Assembly (NCBI GenBank): GCA_023052935.1
Contig: CM041298.1
Span: 112,025,977-112,089,976 of the forward strand
Direction of reading: 5' to 3'
Length of the DNA: 64,000 nucleotides
Source: Piezodorus guildinii
Lineage: Eukaryota > Arthropoda > Insecta > Hemiptera > Pentatomidae
Shown here: piece by piece, positions 1 to 11,276 of the stretch
How the letters are laid out: every line of letters begins with the position of its first letter
How positions within the stretch are numbered: the stretch's first letter is position 1
Notes under the pieces: model-generated
Database searches by the model: none
Told to the model about the DNA's origin: nothing
What the model saw: only the letters and a program-made list of their open reading frames with translations
Position numbers and translations under genes: made by a program

Positions 1-539
1 AAATAAATAAGAATAGAAAAACCTTAAGTAGGATTATGGAAAATGTTGAAGCGATAGAAAAACTTCTATTCCAGGGGACATGAGTAATTTTATTCAAAAG
101 ACTGGTTTAAAACTAAAGATATCCTTAATTGCTAGTCTTGATCATGTAAAACAAGGATCATCCAGTCTTGGTGACTAAATCGAGTGCATTTCCGGTAACA
201 TTCGGCTTTAAAGTTGTAAAAAAAACCGCCCACATCAGGAGTCTGTACTAGTTTTTCACATTAAACTCTAAACTCAAGGTGAAAGGTAAAAAAGCTTAAA
301 AGTTTTGCCCCACACACATTCAACGAATGCCATCAAAAAAACAAAAAACAACAGCGTTTTGAAGTTTGTGATAGTCCTCTTTACAAAAACGACTAATTTA
401 CTTCCAGAATTGTTACTTGTGATGAAAGGAGGATTCTTTACAATAACAGTAGACGTTCTACAATAACGTAGAAGTAGCACAACATTTTTAAAGTCCCCAT
501 CAATTATAAAAAGGAGATAATTGCTATTCGGTCTGATTC
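1..539. other. AT-rich sequence, nothing assigned
   Basis: No reading frame of convincing length, no repeat shared with the rest of the window and no structured repeat was recognised here. The part just before 540 may still belong to the mariner relic that follows. Confidence 0.4.
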
Positions 540-1010
540 ATTTGGTTTGATACACTACAGCTGCTTAAATCCTGGCGAAACTATTGATGAAGAATCGTAT
601 TGCATTAGAAATAGACAATACTGAGTCAATCTGAAGGATCCGACTTTGTTGCATGTCTCATGTGTGACGACAAAAAAAAATATATATGAAACTTTGCCAC
701 ATCCGCCCTACTCTCCAAATCTCGCCTACGGGTTATCATTTCTATAGACATATAGATCACTACTCACGATGAATGGGAATTAGAAAACGTGTTTCTGGAT
801 TTGATCAATTCTAAAGATTGGAAAGGTGACGACACATCAAAAAGACGGCAAAATCACAAATTTAGGTGACAAAAGTTTTGAATTTCTGGGTGCTAGAGCT
901 TTTTATTATTAGTTGGTAAGACGCTTACTACTAATATTTTCCGCCACATTGAGTTTACAAATAAACATCAAATGAGTGAATCATTCCTGTTCGCACAAGT
1001 CCTTAATAAC
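540..1010 (+). pseudogene. Degenerate mariner transposase relic
   Basis: Broken remains of the catalytic half of a mariner (Tc1/mariner superfamily) transposase. From 544 one frame reads GLIHYSCLNPGETIDEESYC, which matches the family block after the first catalytic Asp. Further on, near 690-715, another frame reads LPHPPYSPNLA, the block preceding the third catalytic Asp. Frameshifts and stops separate the blocks, and the second-Asp block (HDNARPH in intact relatives) is unrecognisable. No terminal repeats were found, so ends are approximate. It is old compared with the mariner at 24826. Identification rests on motif order; the blocks are in the correct order and spacing. Confidence 0.7.
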
Positions 1011-1930
1011 CGGCAATGAGATTTATCTTCATTCGATGGCCATTTATTATGTTCAAGTTGTGTATAAGCGCAAAGTCTTTTTGCTTTTATTTAACAATGG
1101 ACATTGCTAAGACAGGTAAGACATTATATTTTCAAACTCGTTATGAAATATACATTGAAATTCACTAACGAAAACTATATAACCCCCAAGTTACCCCAAG
1201 GATTTGTTTCATCAATCCTTCTAGTCTTTAAATGCTGCAAAGAATTTTGGCGATTTTTCGCGTTTTGGGTGATACATAATTTTTTTCAGACACAACTCTC
1301 CAAATCAAAAGTTTTACAATACATAATTTGAAAAGTTTAGTAAATGACTTAAAATACATCTATTAGCATTTTTAAGCCACTCCGAACCGATAATTACACT
1401 TTTTGTATTATTTTTCCCGTTTTTTTGGGACTTCAAACATTAAATGTAAGAAAGTTTTAGATTTTAGCAAATAAATTTTATTTTTGACCATTGTGCGCTC
1501 AGAATTATTTCCACCTAAATTGGTCATATTTTCGAATGTGCGTCGGCAGAAATGAATTGATAGTAGTTAAGACTATTTTGATTAAATGAAAACAGTTGTA
1601 AATCATTCTTTTAAAACCAAAATCCTTCATTATTCTTTGAAGAACCCAATGCATTATAGGTCATTCAACTAGTTTCATTGAAAGTCGAATTGTAAATCTA
1701 TAGATAGAATAATATGAAATCAAGATATTAAATACCGGCTTTAGAGGTGTTTCGATTCTGAGAATTACGCTTTTTAAGAGAGGGAGAGAAACAGTTCTTT
1801 ATTAAGTAATATAATATATTTATAATAGTGATAAAGTACAACATTCATACTACATTCACATGATATATACAAAAAAATTTATATAATAATAATACAATAT
1901 AAATATATACAAAAAAAAACAAAAAAAAAA
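1011..1930. other. AT-rich sequence, nothing assigned
   Basis: No supported gene. The last 130 bases contain loose repeats of ATATATACAAAAAAA type next to the SINE tail. Confidence 0.35.
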
Positions 1931-2236
1931 CCTGTACCACTACAACCCATGAAGGGTCTTGGGCTCAGTACATATAGAGATTCGTACTGTTTCTAGGCCA
2001 ACGGCAGTGCAATGAGGTGATTAGGCCTTAATCACGCTCAGCCGCCAGGTTTTTCCCCAATTAATTTGGGTACCCACTTTATAGAGGCTGGGTCGGCCCC
2101 AGGAGGGTCTCCATACCCTAGGGTCGCCCCCCGACTGAATTAACAGAATAAATAATATTCTGCCACAGCCGGGATTCGCACCCAGGACCCGGAGCACAGC
2201 AGACTAGTGCTCTATCCACTAGACCACGCCGCTCCC
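1931..2236 (-). repeat. SINE-A, tRNA-derived SINE, full length
   Basis: Read on the minus strand it begins GGGAGCGGCGTGGTCTAGTG and has an RNA polymerase III box A (TGGTCTAGTGG) and box B (GGTGCGAATCC) spaced as in a tRNA gene, followed by a tRNA-unrelated body ending GGGTTGTAGTGGTACAGG and a T-rich tail. About 306 bp. A second, 5'-truncated copy of the body lies at 9827-9890, confirming a dispersed family. It carries no protein; mobilisation would depend on a LINE. Confidence 0.8.
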
Positions 2237-2242
2237 TTAAAT

Positions 2243-2348
2243 ATATACAAAACAAAATCAATAAAAATATTATACGAAACAAAATCAATAAAAATAGTAT
2301 ACAAAAAAATAAATAAAATTATTATACAAAACAAAATCAATAAAAATA
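2243..2348. repeat. Short tandem array, unit about 30 bp
   Basis: Three to four diverged copies of a unit like ACAAAATCAATAAAAAT with a TATTATAC/TAGTATAC spacer, directly beside the 5' end of SINE-A. Confidence 0.6.
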
Positions 2349-2618
2349 ATTACGCTTTTTAACACTCTTTTCAGTAACGGGATTTTCCAGCTTCTAAATT
2401 TAAACCTACACGGAAAATAATGTATGCGTTTCAGCTAGACATAAAAAGAAGTTTGTGAAACATATCCGCTGTCATAGGAGAAATGAGCGACAGAAGTATC
2501 TAAGGCAGGTTATATAACTGCTTCAACGGCTTGATATTGTAAGAATAATAGAGACAAAAAATGTATTAGTTTAACCTAAGACATGATAAAAAATAATATA
2601 AAAAACAAAACAACTCAC

Positions 2619-2692
2619 CCATTGGCATGCTATCCTGCAGTTTCCCTGAGCTTTGAGGCAGCAGTTCAACTCTGTAACAGGTATATCAACTG
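2619..2692 (-). CDS. Candidate internal exon, cysteine-rich (possibly RECK-like)
   Basis: On the minus strand a pyrimidine-rich tract and TATAG acceptor at 2693-2697 precede a 74-base open stretch that ends at a good donor, GG|GTGAGTTG, at 2618-2611. In the one open frame (two bases, then 24 codons, ending in phase 0) it reads VDIPVTELNCCLKAQGNC followed by RIACQW. The pattern CC, six residues, C-R-x-x-C resembles the repeated cysteine knots of the membrane-anchored protease inhibitor RECK. That family link is from motif memory only. Base composition (about 47 percent GC) is well above its surroundings, and it is not repeated elsewhere in the window. No partner exon was found, which is expected if the introns are filled with the repeats seen here. 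Confidence 0.45.
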
Positions 2693-3019
2693 CTATAAAA
2701 AACAATAATAAAAATTAATTTATTCTAGAACTATGTATCTTTAGAACAATGATTTTTTACATTAAATATAATATTACATGTCTGGTCGAGAGACAAATAA
2801 AATTATTGCGTTGTCAACTAAGTTCTAAGCGTTTAAAATATTTTTAATCAGTTATATATCGCCCATTTAGATCTACTACGTGTTGCCTTTACGTCTTCCA
2901 AGTGCTTTCCATCATCGCCACACACACTGCAAACTTTGCAAACCATCTCTGCAGCTTATTTTCCTTTTCGGAAATAAAAAATCATTAAATGACGAAAATG
3001 AATTTTTTTTTCTCTTCCA

Positions 3020-3190
3020 TTTTAGCAAGCAAAATACCACTTAAAGATAAGGAATCACGGTTGAAACTGAACCACAAAAGCGCCTTAACTAACACTTTTT
3101 TAGAATACGTAAACATAAGTGACCAATTAAACATGATTTTATAAACACAGATTAAAATAAAATAGAAAAACGCCACGATACTACTTAACA
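3020..3190 (+). repeat. Dispersed repeat N, copy 1
   Basis: About 170 bp shared with 51695-51870, including the block AGCAAGCAAAATACCACTTA and the following AAGATAAGGAATCACGG. No coding potential; class unknown. Confidence 0.6.
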
Positions 3191-3380
3191 ACCCAATGAT
3201 TTTTATTGGAAAATATGTAAAAAATTAAAAAAACAAAAAAACAATTATATACACATGCACAATAGACGTGGAATATAAAGAAACGAAAAAGGGAATAAAA
3301 TGGAAAAAAATCTATAAGATATCAGAGCTTAACAATTATAAATAAATACATTATTCCATAACGCATCTCTCTATATATAA

Positions 3381-3700
3381 AATGATAACGCGATTTTGGT
3401 TTCCGCTGAATCTTAATAAACCACAATACGGATGTTGTAACAGTTTTAACCATCATCAAGGGCATTCTTTTGTGAAGTTTTATAAGTAAAGTACATTGAA
3501 ATTGAGCTTTTCTTTAAACGGGAAAAAAAATTTTAAGTAACCAAGTCGTCAAAAAATTATTTCTGAAATAGAAGTAGTAAAATAGGCGTATAATATACCG
3601 TTGGAAAGTGCAAGAATTTAGAAAAGTTACAATGCAATAAAAGAATTCGTATAAGTTTATATAATGTTGTTGTGAGCCCATAATGTTATGAAAAGTTATC
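3381..3700 (+). repeat. Dispersed repeat K, copy 1
   Basis: About 310 bp sharing clear blocks (ATGATAACGCGATTTTGGTT, then CCAAGTCG.CAAAAAATTATT, then a GGCGTATAATATACC block) with 4388-4690 and more weakly with 34983-35222. Part of the sequence (CCGTTGGAAAG.GCAAGAATTT) also resembles the right part of family M. Noncoding, class unknown. Confidence 0.65.
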
Positions 3701-3708
3701 TCTCTATC

Positions 3709-3724
3709 TTTATATATATATATA

Positions 3725-3774
<50 letters not shown>
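3709..3774. repeat. (TA)n microsatellite
   Basis: Almost uninterrupted TA dinucleotides bordering the palindrome that follows. Confidence 0.9.
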
Positions 3775-3776
<2 letters not shown>

Positions 3777-3802
3777 TGATCAGTTCTCGACTGTTGATAA
3801 TT

Positions 3803-4320
3803 TAAGTTTGTGTTGGTCTTAGGTTTCAGTCAATGAATAAACAATTTTATCTATGCGACGTTTCGAGAATTTATTGTTCTCATAATCATGCCTTAACAGT
3901 GGAAAAAAAAAGAACATTAATATTATTATACAATAATTAATATATGATGTTATTGTTAGAGATATAAAAAAAGAGTACATTGAACAATGAATAATCATAC
4001 AGTAGGTACATAGATATTTTAAATTAGGATTTACATTAAAGATATTATATTAGATATTATTATTGTAAGTAATTTTATAATAATATCTTTAATGTAAATC
4101 CTAATTTAAAATATCTATGTACCTACTGTATGATCATTCATTGTTCAATGTACTCTTTTTTATATCTCTAACAATAACATCATATATTAATTATTGTATA
4201 ATAATATTAATGTTCTGTTTTTTTCCACTGTTAAGGCATGATTATGAGAACAATAAATTCTCGAAACGTCGCATAGATAAAATTGTTTATTCATTGACTG
4301 AAACCTAAGACCAACACAAA

Positions 4321-4324
<4 letters not shown>
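3803..4324. mobile_element. Fold-back element F1, 247-bp inverted arms
   Basis: Arms 3803-4049 and 4079-4324 are nearly perfect inverted copies with a 30-base spacer. (TA)n tracts lie immediately outside both ends. In the right arm, 4237-4270, the plus strand holds a possible hammerhead-like core: AUGAUUA, a U, hairpin GAGAA/UUCUC, then GAAACGUC. Compared with the consensus CUGANGA, positions 3 and 8 have changed from C and G to A and U, which would keep a pair. The left arm carries the same thing on the minus strand. The layout suggests two head-to-head copies of a Penelope-like pseudo-LTR, but no reverse transcriptase of that class is present here. Confidence 0.6.

Positions 4325-4386
<62 letters not shown>
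4325..4386. repeat. (TA)n microsatellite
   Basis: About 30 TA dinucleotides at the right edge of F1. Confidence 0.9.
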
Positions 4387-4387
<1 letters not shown>

Positions 4388-4388
<1 letters not shown>

Positions 4389-4690
4389 TATAATGATAAC
4401 GCGATTTTGGTTGCTGCAAACTCATTCTAAACCACAAAACCGATATTGATACTGTTTTCGCCATCATGAAGGTTTAAAAGTAAAATACATTGGAATATAG
4501 CTTTTCTTCAAACAGGAAAAAGACATTTTCTGTAACCAAGTCGGCAAAAAATTATTTCTGGATAGAAGTAGTAACATAGGCGTATAATATACCTTTAGAA
4601 AGCGCAAGAATTTAGAAAAGTTAAAATGCAATAAAATAAAATTTGTATAAGTTAATATAATATTCTATTAAGCCCATAAACTTCTGAATA
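4388..4690 (+). repeat. Dispersed repeat K, copy 2
   Basis: Same orientation as 3381-3700 and alignable along most of its length. F1 with its TA tracts therefore lies between two direct copies. Confidence 0.65.
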
Positions 4691-5150
4691 TATTTAAGGC
4701 GTAAAATATCAAAGGCCATCAACGCCTATACGAATGCTAATATAATTGTTAAACTTCTAGAAGAAGGAAGAAATAAATAAATAATATTAATTATAAATAA
4801 AAGGCAAAAAAAGGGAAATCAATTGAGTATGAATGAAAATATTAACTTTTAAAAAATTGGTGTAAAGTTGAGACAAACTACTTAATAATAAATAAATAAA
4901 GTTGTAACAAAAAACTTGTTTTTGGTATAAAGTTCCAATGATGAAGGTAGTAAAGTTTATAATTTAGGTAGTAAAGAGTTTTCCGAAAAAATTAAATCCT
5001 CATTATCTCATAAACGTAAGTGATTATAGTACATGAGAATTTTATATATACATTTTATCTAAAATCTATGTATCATACAAAACTTAAAATAATTTTTGCA
5101 AAATTTTTCTACTATAATTGTATTTAATAGTACTTAAATCGATTTTGATA
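4691..5150. other. AT-rich sequence, nothing firmly assigned
   Basis: No gene. The last roughly 100 bases may be a diverged right part of family M, leading into the terminus at 5152-5170. Confidence 0.3.
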
Positions 5151-5151
5151 A

Positions 5152-5174
5152 CCTAGGTAAGTGAAAGTCGTGTT
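5152..5174 (+). repeat. Family M right terminus (fragment)
   Basis: CTAGGTAAGTGAAAGTCGTG, the conserved right end of family M, followed by a T-rich run instead of the usual GTTGCGCGCACCAGA. Confidence 0.6.
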
Positions 5175-5199
5175 TTTTTTTTGTTTTTTTTTGTTTTTT

Positions 5200-5606
5200 T
5201 TTTAATAACCTGTTAAACTATTTATATAAAACAATCGAAGGGCCAGAAGCTCCCCTGATCTCCCACCCTCAGACAGCCCTAATATAGGAGTTCTGGAGGG
5301 GGGCAGGTGAGGGGGAATGATGCGCTTTGAATCCGGTGCCAGGGCTAAAAGGAGATTTACCGAGCGGACGCATGAATCACCTGCCGTCAGTCCGCTCCGC
5401 TTCATCCGTCGTCCGTTATAGAGGGGTTTGATGTCTCTCGGGGCTGTCGGCTCTATCTCTCTTCGTACTATAGTGGGATTTGGCAGTGAGCGAAAGGGTT
5501 TTATTAATGCTAATAGCGAATAAAACGTCGGATTCCCTTCTTACTACCCTTACTCTTTGTTCTGCGACAGCATATAAATCAGAACAAATATTGCACACAT
5601 AAGTTG
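5200..5606. other. GC-richer unassigned segment between M ends
   Basis: About 400 bases with markedly higher GC than the surroundings. Two short minus-strand frames of about 60-67 codons (5202-5405, 5416-5598) show no recognisable domain. It is bracketed by a rightward M terminus at 5152 and an opposing M-like terminus at 5610. It could be a captured or internal region of a larger element, or unique DNA. Confidence 0.35.
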
Positions 5607-5607
5607 G

Positions 5608-5650
5608 GTTTTACTTTCCTCCGTTGTTAAAATCAATTCAAGATTTTTTT
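5608..5650 (-). repeat. Family M terminus (fragment, opposite direction)
   Basis: TTACTTTCCTCCGTTGTTAA and the following AATCAATTCAAG match the right end of minus-oriented M copies such as 21262 onward. Confidence 0.5.
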
Positions 5651-5659
5651 TTCTTCTCT

Positions 5660-6590
5660 TTATATCTATATTCACGCCTATCAGAATGTATCTGACAATC
5701 AGCAAATGTGCTGTATAAATTGAGATCAGGCATGGTAGGCATGAAGAAGGAAAATGCCCAGCAGCACCCCTTCCATGGCTTTATTTTATCCGAGGAGGTC
5801 CCTCATCCAGCCTCTCTTTAGCCTTCTTCTGACTGGCATTTCAAATATTGACAAGTCGTTAATCAGTCTATTGTCGTGTCCATTAAATTTACTGTGAAAA
5901 CGAGTATAGAGTGTTCGTATATGTTGGTCAACTGTTGGTTGTTGTAAGTCCGTATGCAGGGTTCTGTTGTTTACGTACCAAGGAGCTGTCGTTATCAGTC
6001 TTAAACTTTTGGATTGAAATTATTGCAGTTTTTTTATGTGAGTCTTTTTTGCTGAACCAAAAATCTGTGAAGCGTAAGTCCATATTGGCTTAAGAAGGTA
6101 TGTGTATGTATTCAGTTTCTGTCTAATTTTTAATTTTGAAGTTTTAGATAAAAGTGAGTATAGTACTTTCAGTCAGTGGTTAAGAGTCTGTCTTTTCATC
6201 TTGACATTTGGGCCCCAAGTCATACTTCGTACAGAGTTGGTCTGAGGAATTTGGTTGTTGTCGATAAAAATGTTTTGTCGTAGTGTGAACGTCAGGTGTT
6301 TTGATTTGTCGTGATTTAAACGAATTTTCCATAGCTTGTACCAATTTTGTAGTATCATCAAGTGATTTTGTAGAGTCAGTGAGGCGAGTACAGAATCGTC
6401 GTTTGATGTTAAAATTGCGGTATCGTCCGCGTAAGTTGCAGTCAATGTGGTGGGGTGAGTTGGTATGTCATTTGTGTATACAATGTATAGGAGAGGAGCA
6501 AGTATCGATCCTTGCGGTACTCCTGCAAAGACTGGTCGGATTGAAGAAGTTTCTGAGCCCTGCCGAACAGAGACTTTATTTAAAAACTTT
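5660..6590 (-). pseudogene. Non-LTR retrotransposon reverse transcriptase relic
   Basis: Minus-strand remains of a jockey-like reverse transcriptase, 5'-truncated. In order: FAGVPQGSILAPLLYIVYTN (RT block around 6480-6530), TATYADDTAIL with the catalytic YADD (about 6430), then a short open stretch 6173-6445 containing NHDKSKHLTFTLR, a broken LGLHLDKRLTW-type block, a KPIWTYAL-type block near 6070, and RRLKRGWMRDLL near 5800. Stops and frameshifts break it several times. It ends in an A-rich stretch near 5645-5660 (T-rich on plus). Related to, but distinct from, the LINE-A copies next door. Confidence 0.75.
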
Positions 6591-6599
6591 TTTAAATAA

Positions 6600-7398
6600 A
6601 GTTTTGTTTTTTTTAATTTATTTATAGTAATTTACAACTGTATTTAAGAACACAATAAGTAAATATGAAGAATGAAAATAAAAACTCATGAAAATGTCTT
6701 GAGAAAGAACTACCCAGTGGTAGCACTTCAAGAACTATTTTAAGGCAGTAGGTCCCGAGGCCAACTTCTTTTCAGTCACCTTGAAGGTTATCAGCGATAT
6801 CTAAGGAAGATAAATTAAGGAAAAGTGGGTTTGTATGGGCAGAGAGTTTAGAATGAAAAGAGGAGTATCTACCACCGGCTGTTTTGTGTCTGCAACAAAT
6901 GGGCCGTTTAGGTAGTTATGAAAGAGTTGATTTGTGACAAAATAAGGGGCATTCAGGATTTCGCGAAGGATTTTGGATTGTACGGATTGGATGCGGGAGG
7001 AAGTAGACGGTTTCGTAGAGCCCCAAAGCTCGATTCCATATGTCCAAATAGGTCTGGTGTTATGTGATGTAAATGAGTTTTTTTTAATATACTGGAAGTT
7101 TTGAACGTTTGTCTAGTAAGTGTTGTAGTAATCTATATCTTCGAACAGTTTCTTGTCGTTTCAGTTTTGTGTGAGGATTCCAAGTAAGGCGCTTGTCAAG
7201 ATGGAGACCTATGTATCGGATTTATCTACAGGAGTAAGGGTTATGTTATTAAAGAATACGGGGATCAGGAAGTCATCGGTTTGCGACGAAGGGTAATGAT
7301 GATTTGGTGGAATTTGTTGGGATTTATTTTAATTCTCCAATTTTGACACCATTCTTCAATGGCTGTGATGCGGGACTGAAAGTTAGAATTGAAAAAAG
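6600..7398 (-). pseudogene. LINE-A copy, 5'-truncated
   Basis: Jockey-like LINE C-terminal region plus 3' end. The minus strand contains degenerate IRPIWTYGIELWGSTK-like and LIHKDLNVPYVAD-like blocks and ends with the family 3' sequence (a TACAGTTGTAAATT block followed by AAT-rich tail at about 6610-6640). Aligns with the copies at 12660, 47435 and 54520. No intact frame. Confidence 0.75.
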
Positions 7399-7637
7399 TT
7401 ATATAAAGGACTAACTGAGTTTCAATAGAAACATTCGTTTTATATTAAATAATATAACTTATTGAATATTAGCTTAGCCGACAGGCGATGTCCTGCCTTA
7501 ATTATGTCTTAGCAAAATAGGTCATGCCGTTCAACAAAGGAAAGGGGGGTTCATTTATTTATTTATAATAATAAAGCGACTATTATTACCCAAGAAAAAA
7601 AAAAAAAAATAGCTAACGACCAAAGTAAATTTTCTCT

Positions 7638-8290
7638 TTTTACTTTCAATTACCTACCTATATATGAAATATATAGTAAGGGAATGTATTGCGATCGTGA
7701 AAATTTTCGAATTCTAGTTTTCAACAGAAATACAAGTTTTAAGGTCCCCTGAGTCGAAATAACCAAGTCCCGGAAAAAAGTTCTGTGTGTGTGTGTGTGA
7801 GGTAACTTCCGGGCGAAAACGAAAAGTCTTATGAAAGTGAAATTTTATATTTAAGACAACTATGGGCCCGATTGTTACAGCAACATTTCCTTTAAAATCG
7901 GCTGACCGCAAGATCTACTACCGATAGATGCATGGTATAACATTTTGCACGTTTTTACGATTTTCTCAAAAACTGCTTTAACGATAGTCTGACAGGGCTT
8001 AAACGCCGATATGTTAAAATTTCTTCCTCTAAATTACCTTCAATTTTGTAGATACTAAAAAAAAAACCTTATAATAATCTATATAATCTTGTTATCAACG
8101 ATAAAAAAGAGGTAAATATATAAGTTTAGCGAATTCGATCTCTAACTAAAGGAGAAAACTCAAAACATATTTATTTTTAGTTTTTGAAAATAAGAACAGT
8201 AATATACGTGTATAATACACCGTTGGAAAGCTATAGATTTTAGAAAAAATACTATCTTATAAACAATCTTGTAATATTTTGTAATAGCCG
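7638..8290 (+). repeat. Family M copy, left part
   Basis: Starts with a variant of the left terminus (ACTTTCAATTACC), then the conserved TATATGAAATATATAGTAAG block, GATCGTGAAAATTTTCGAAT, a (GT)n tract at 7787-7800, and the ACCGTTGGAAAGCTA block at 8219. The right end is missing; sequence after about 8290 is unrelated. Noncoding. Confidence 0.75.
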
Positions 8291-8586
8291 ATTATACTAA
8301 CTGATTAACACAACAAAAAAAGAATAATCGAAGCCGTTCACGCGTGATCCGATCGCCAAGGGAAAAGAGTACTTATTTTTATATATAAAGATTAAATTGT
8401 TGAACGAATGATACACGTAAATATGAAAGATTAGATGATTCAAGTTGTATTTATTAATCAACGTTCCAACCCACGTCACGGGTATTAATCAAGACTACAA
8501 AATAACATATGCAATTAATATATTTAAGAAATAAATGAAAAATTAAATAACAGTTCAATTTCAATATTAACTGTGGATTTATTAAC
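8291..8586. other. Unassigned, AT-rich
   Basis: No repeat or gene recognised apart from possible M right-end scraps near 8530-8580. Confidence 0.3.
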
Positions 8587-9490
8587 TTTTTACATTTGCT
8601 GACCTACATATGAAATACATAGTCAGGGAAATTAATGTGATCGTGAAAATTTTCGAATTCGAATTTACACCTGAAATATATGTTTTAGGGTCTCTTAAGT
8701 CCAAAGGACCAAGTCCCCCAAAAAGGTGTGTGTGGTGGAAGGGGAGTAAGTATAGCACAAAAATGAAAATTAGTATTAAACTGAAATTTCATATTTTAAG
8801 GGCGTCGAGGTCCTGGATGTTTCTGCGACTTTCACATCAAAGATGCCCAAGCAGAAGAGCCACTTAATACCATTCATATTGCACCTTATTACGATTTGCT
8901 CCAAACAGGTGTGTGTGTGTGTCTGTGTGTGTGTGTGTGTATGTGTTGTGTGTGTATGCGTGGTAAGTCTAGAGCAAGAACGAAAACTGAAATTTCATAT
9001 ATAACTATACGCCTAACATATTACAGCAACTTTTTTTTTAATCAAAATCAGATTACCAGAAGGGCCACTTTATACAGTGTATTTAGCACCTTTTTCTCAA
9101 AAACTGCTTTAAGAAATTTTTATGCTATATCGATGTAACATTTAATAGACCTCAATATCATATAGGTTTCATTCTGATTGAAAAAGTCTGAAAGGGCTTG
9201 AATGCCGATTTTGTAAACTTTTTTACTCCAAAGTACGTTTAATTTTGTAGATTATGTAAACATCAGCGTATCATCTTTTTAGCATTGATAATATAATATA
9301 TACATATATTAATGAAATTTTTGTGTTTTTTAACATAAAAACATTAATATATAAAGTTGTTTAACATACCGTGGGAAAGCTGAAAATTTTAAAATAATAT
9401 TATCTTATAAAGCTGTGAAAGGTAATGCAAAAATATGAAAAGGATATAAATTAAAGTGATTATTGTGGATAATAATTTCTATTTTTAATT
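8587..9490 (+). repeat. Family M copy, nearly full length
   Basis: Left-end variant ACATTTGCTGACCTACATAT, then GTGAAAATTTTCGAATTCGA, an expanded (GT)n tract at 8910-8955, the AAAACTGCTTTAA block and the ACCGTGGGAAAGCTG block near 9368. The terminal GGTAAGTGAAAGT is not present at the right end. Confidence 0.7.
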
Positions 9491-9826
9491 TACAAGATGT
9501 TGGGAACAGAACAGAACGCTGTTATGATAGCCACTACACTACAGGTGAACTCCTACTCACTCCTCAAGACTTTACGTTGAATGTCCTCTTGTAAAAAGTA
9601 GTTATTGCAAAATAAAACATGCGGCGACTACTTCCCTCGCTTGAAATAATGATCCAGGTTTAAATAATTAAATCCAGTTTAACGAATCCAACGTAACTGA
9701 GATTAATCAAGTGACTAAAACGGTGAGGGAAATGTTTTGAACAAAAAGTTTAATTGGATTCCATTTAATGAAACCGCATTCCTACCATTATCACTCTTAC
9801 AAATTATATTTATAAGTTGTATTACT
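9491..9826. other. Unassigned low-repeat segment
   Basis: No similarity to other parts of the window and no open reading frame that stands out. Confidence 0.35.
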
Positions 9827-9890
9827 ACAACCCATTAAGGTCTTCGGCTCAGTGCAAATAGGGATACGTACTGTTTCTAGGCCAACGGCT
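9827..9890 (-). repeat. SINE-A 3' fragment
   Basis: ACTACAACCCATTAAGG through CTGTTTCTAGGCCAACGG matches 1938-2000; the tRNA-like head is absent. Confidence 0.7.
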
Positions 9891-11188
9891 CACAGTAGGG
9901 CGAAACACCAAACTATTGGACATTGTATTGTTATGGCAAGACTATTGGCCGTACGAAAAAAAAAGTTAAATGTAGACCCCCATTATTTTTAACGAGGAAT
10001 CGATTTCTGTATTCAGATTTTAATTTTGATGTACAGGGTATCCCAGAAGACACTATTTTCTTCTTTTTAAAAAATGAACTCAATGATTTGACGTCGTAAA
10101 TTGACTCCACATCCTATTTCCAGCAGCTTTTGATAGGAGCAACCTTATAAAAAGATTACGGAGTTTTTGGACAAACCAAAACCTCCTCTTTTCTATATTA
10201 GAGGGGTAGGAACTATTCAATTAACAATAAAAAAACATGAACGATATCTATACAAATTATTATTCAAAATATTATAATTGGTCACGTTGACTAATTATTT
10301 TTGTACATAATTATGTATTACAAAAAAAAAAATTAACTATCCATATGTATGATGTAGGCATGTAAAATATAAAAAAAAAATAAAATAAATAAAAAATTTA
10401 GAACATCAGTTAATAATTTATTTTTACAATTTAAGAGAATTAAAGACAATAATACGTTCATTTAAAACAGATTTACTGGAATTTATAGTGACAAAATTTG
10501 ACAGAAAGCAAGAGCTAAAAAGAAAATAAAAAAAAAAAAAATTTCTCCTCCACACTTAAATAAGCACAACTTAACTTCCTTTTGTTATATATTTATTTTA
10601 TTTCATTTTTTTTTACATCGTTTATCAACGTTTAGGTGTACCCCATTCTTAAGATATTATGTGCTTTTCTAAAAGTTCATCTATTTTTTTCTTCAAATTT
10701 GATGAATTGTTGGTCATATGGTTGGTGCTAATTTCCTGGTGGTAAAATTTTCTCGTAAACCGACACGAACCCGCAGGTATTAAATGGAAAGTAAACTATA
10801 AACCTTCTAGTTAATTTCTGTTGTGGTAGGTTTCTGGGCTATTTTCTTTATGGATGTTTTAAATTTTTCTTAGGTTTTTATTAATAAAAACTGTAAGAAT
10901 CTATAAAAGTTCAAGCTACATAAACTTTAATTATGATAATAAAGTTAAATTATCCGAATAAAGATGATTCATTAATTTTCGTTGATAAAAATAGTTGTAA
11001 TTTTTTAAAATAGGACATTTTCCATGGACGGTCGTTTTAATAAGATATGTTTGGAGGAAATTAAAAAAAATTAAATTAAATTTTGAATTAAAAAAAAAAA
11101 AAAAACTGATGATGGACAATGAAAATAGAAACTAAGAAGAAGCTTAACTAAAAAAATATGGGGAAATTCGAAATTTCAGATATTGGCC
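9891..11188. other. AT-rich sequence, nothing firmly assigned
   Basis: Many A/T homopolymers. TACAGGGTATCCCAGAAGAC at about 10033 resembles a common terminal motif of insect DNA transposons, but no matching opposite end was found. No gene. Confidence 0.3.
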
Positions 11189-11276
11189 CAATGTCCACCG
11201 AATGCATTGGCTCGCCCCACTGTGCGGCCGTGCAATGAGGTGATTAGGGATGGTTTCATAATTATAAATAGTCATA

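Noticed and set aside
2160..2236. Functional tRNA gene on the minus strand
   Set aside because: Head of SINE-A; followed by a SINE body and present as a dispersed family.
10033..10060. DNA transposon end TACAGGGTATCCCAGAAGAC
   Set aside because: Looks like a common insect terminal motif, but no inverted partner or target duplication was found.
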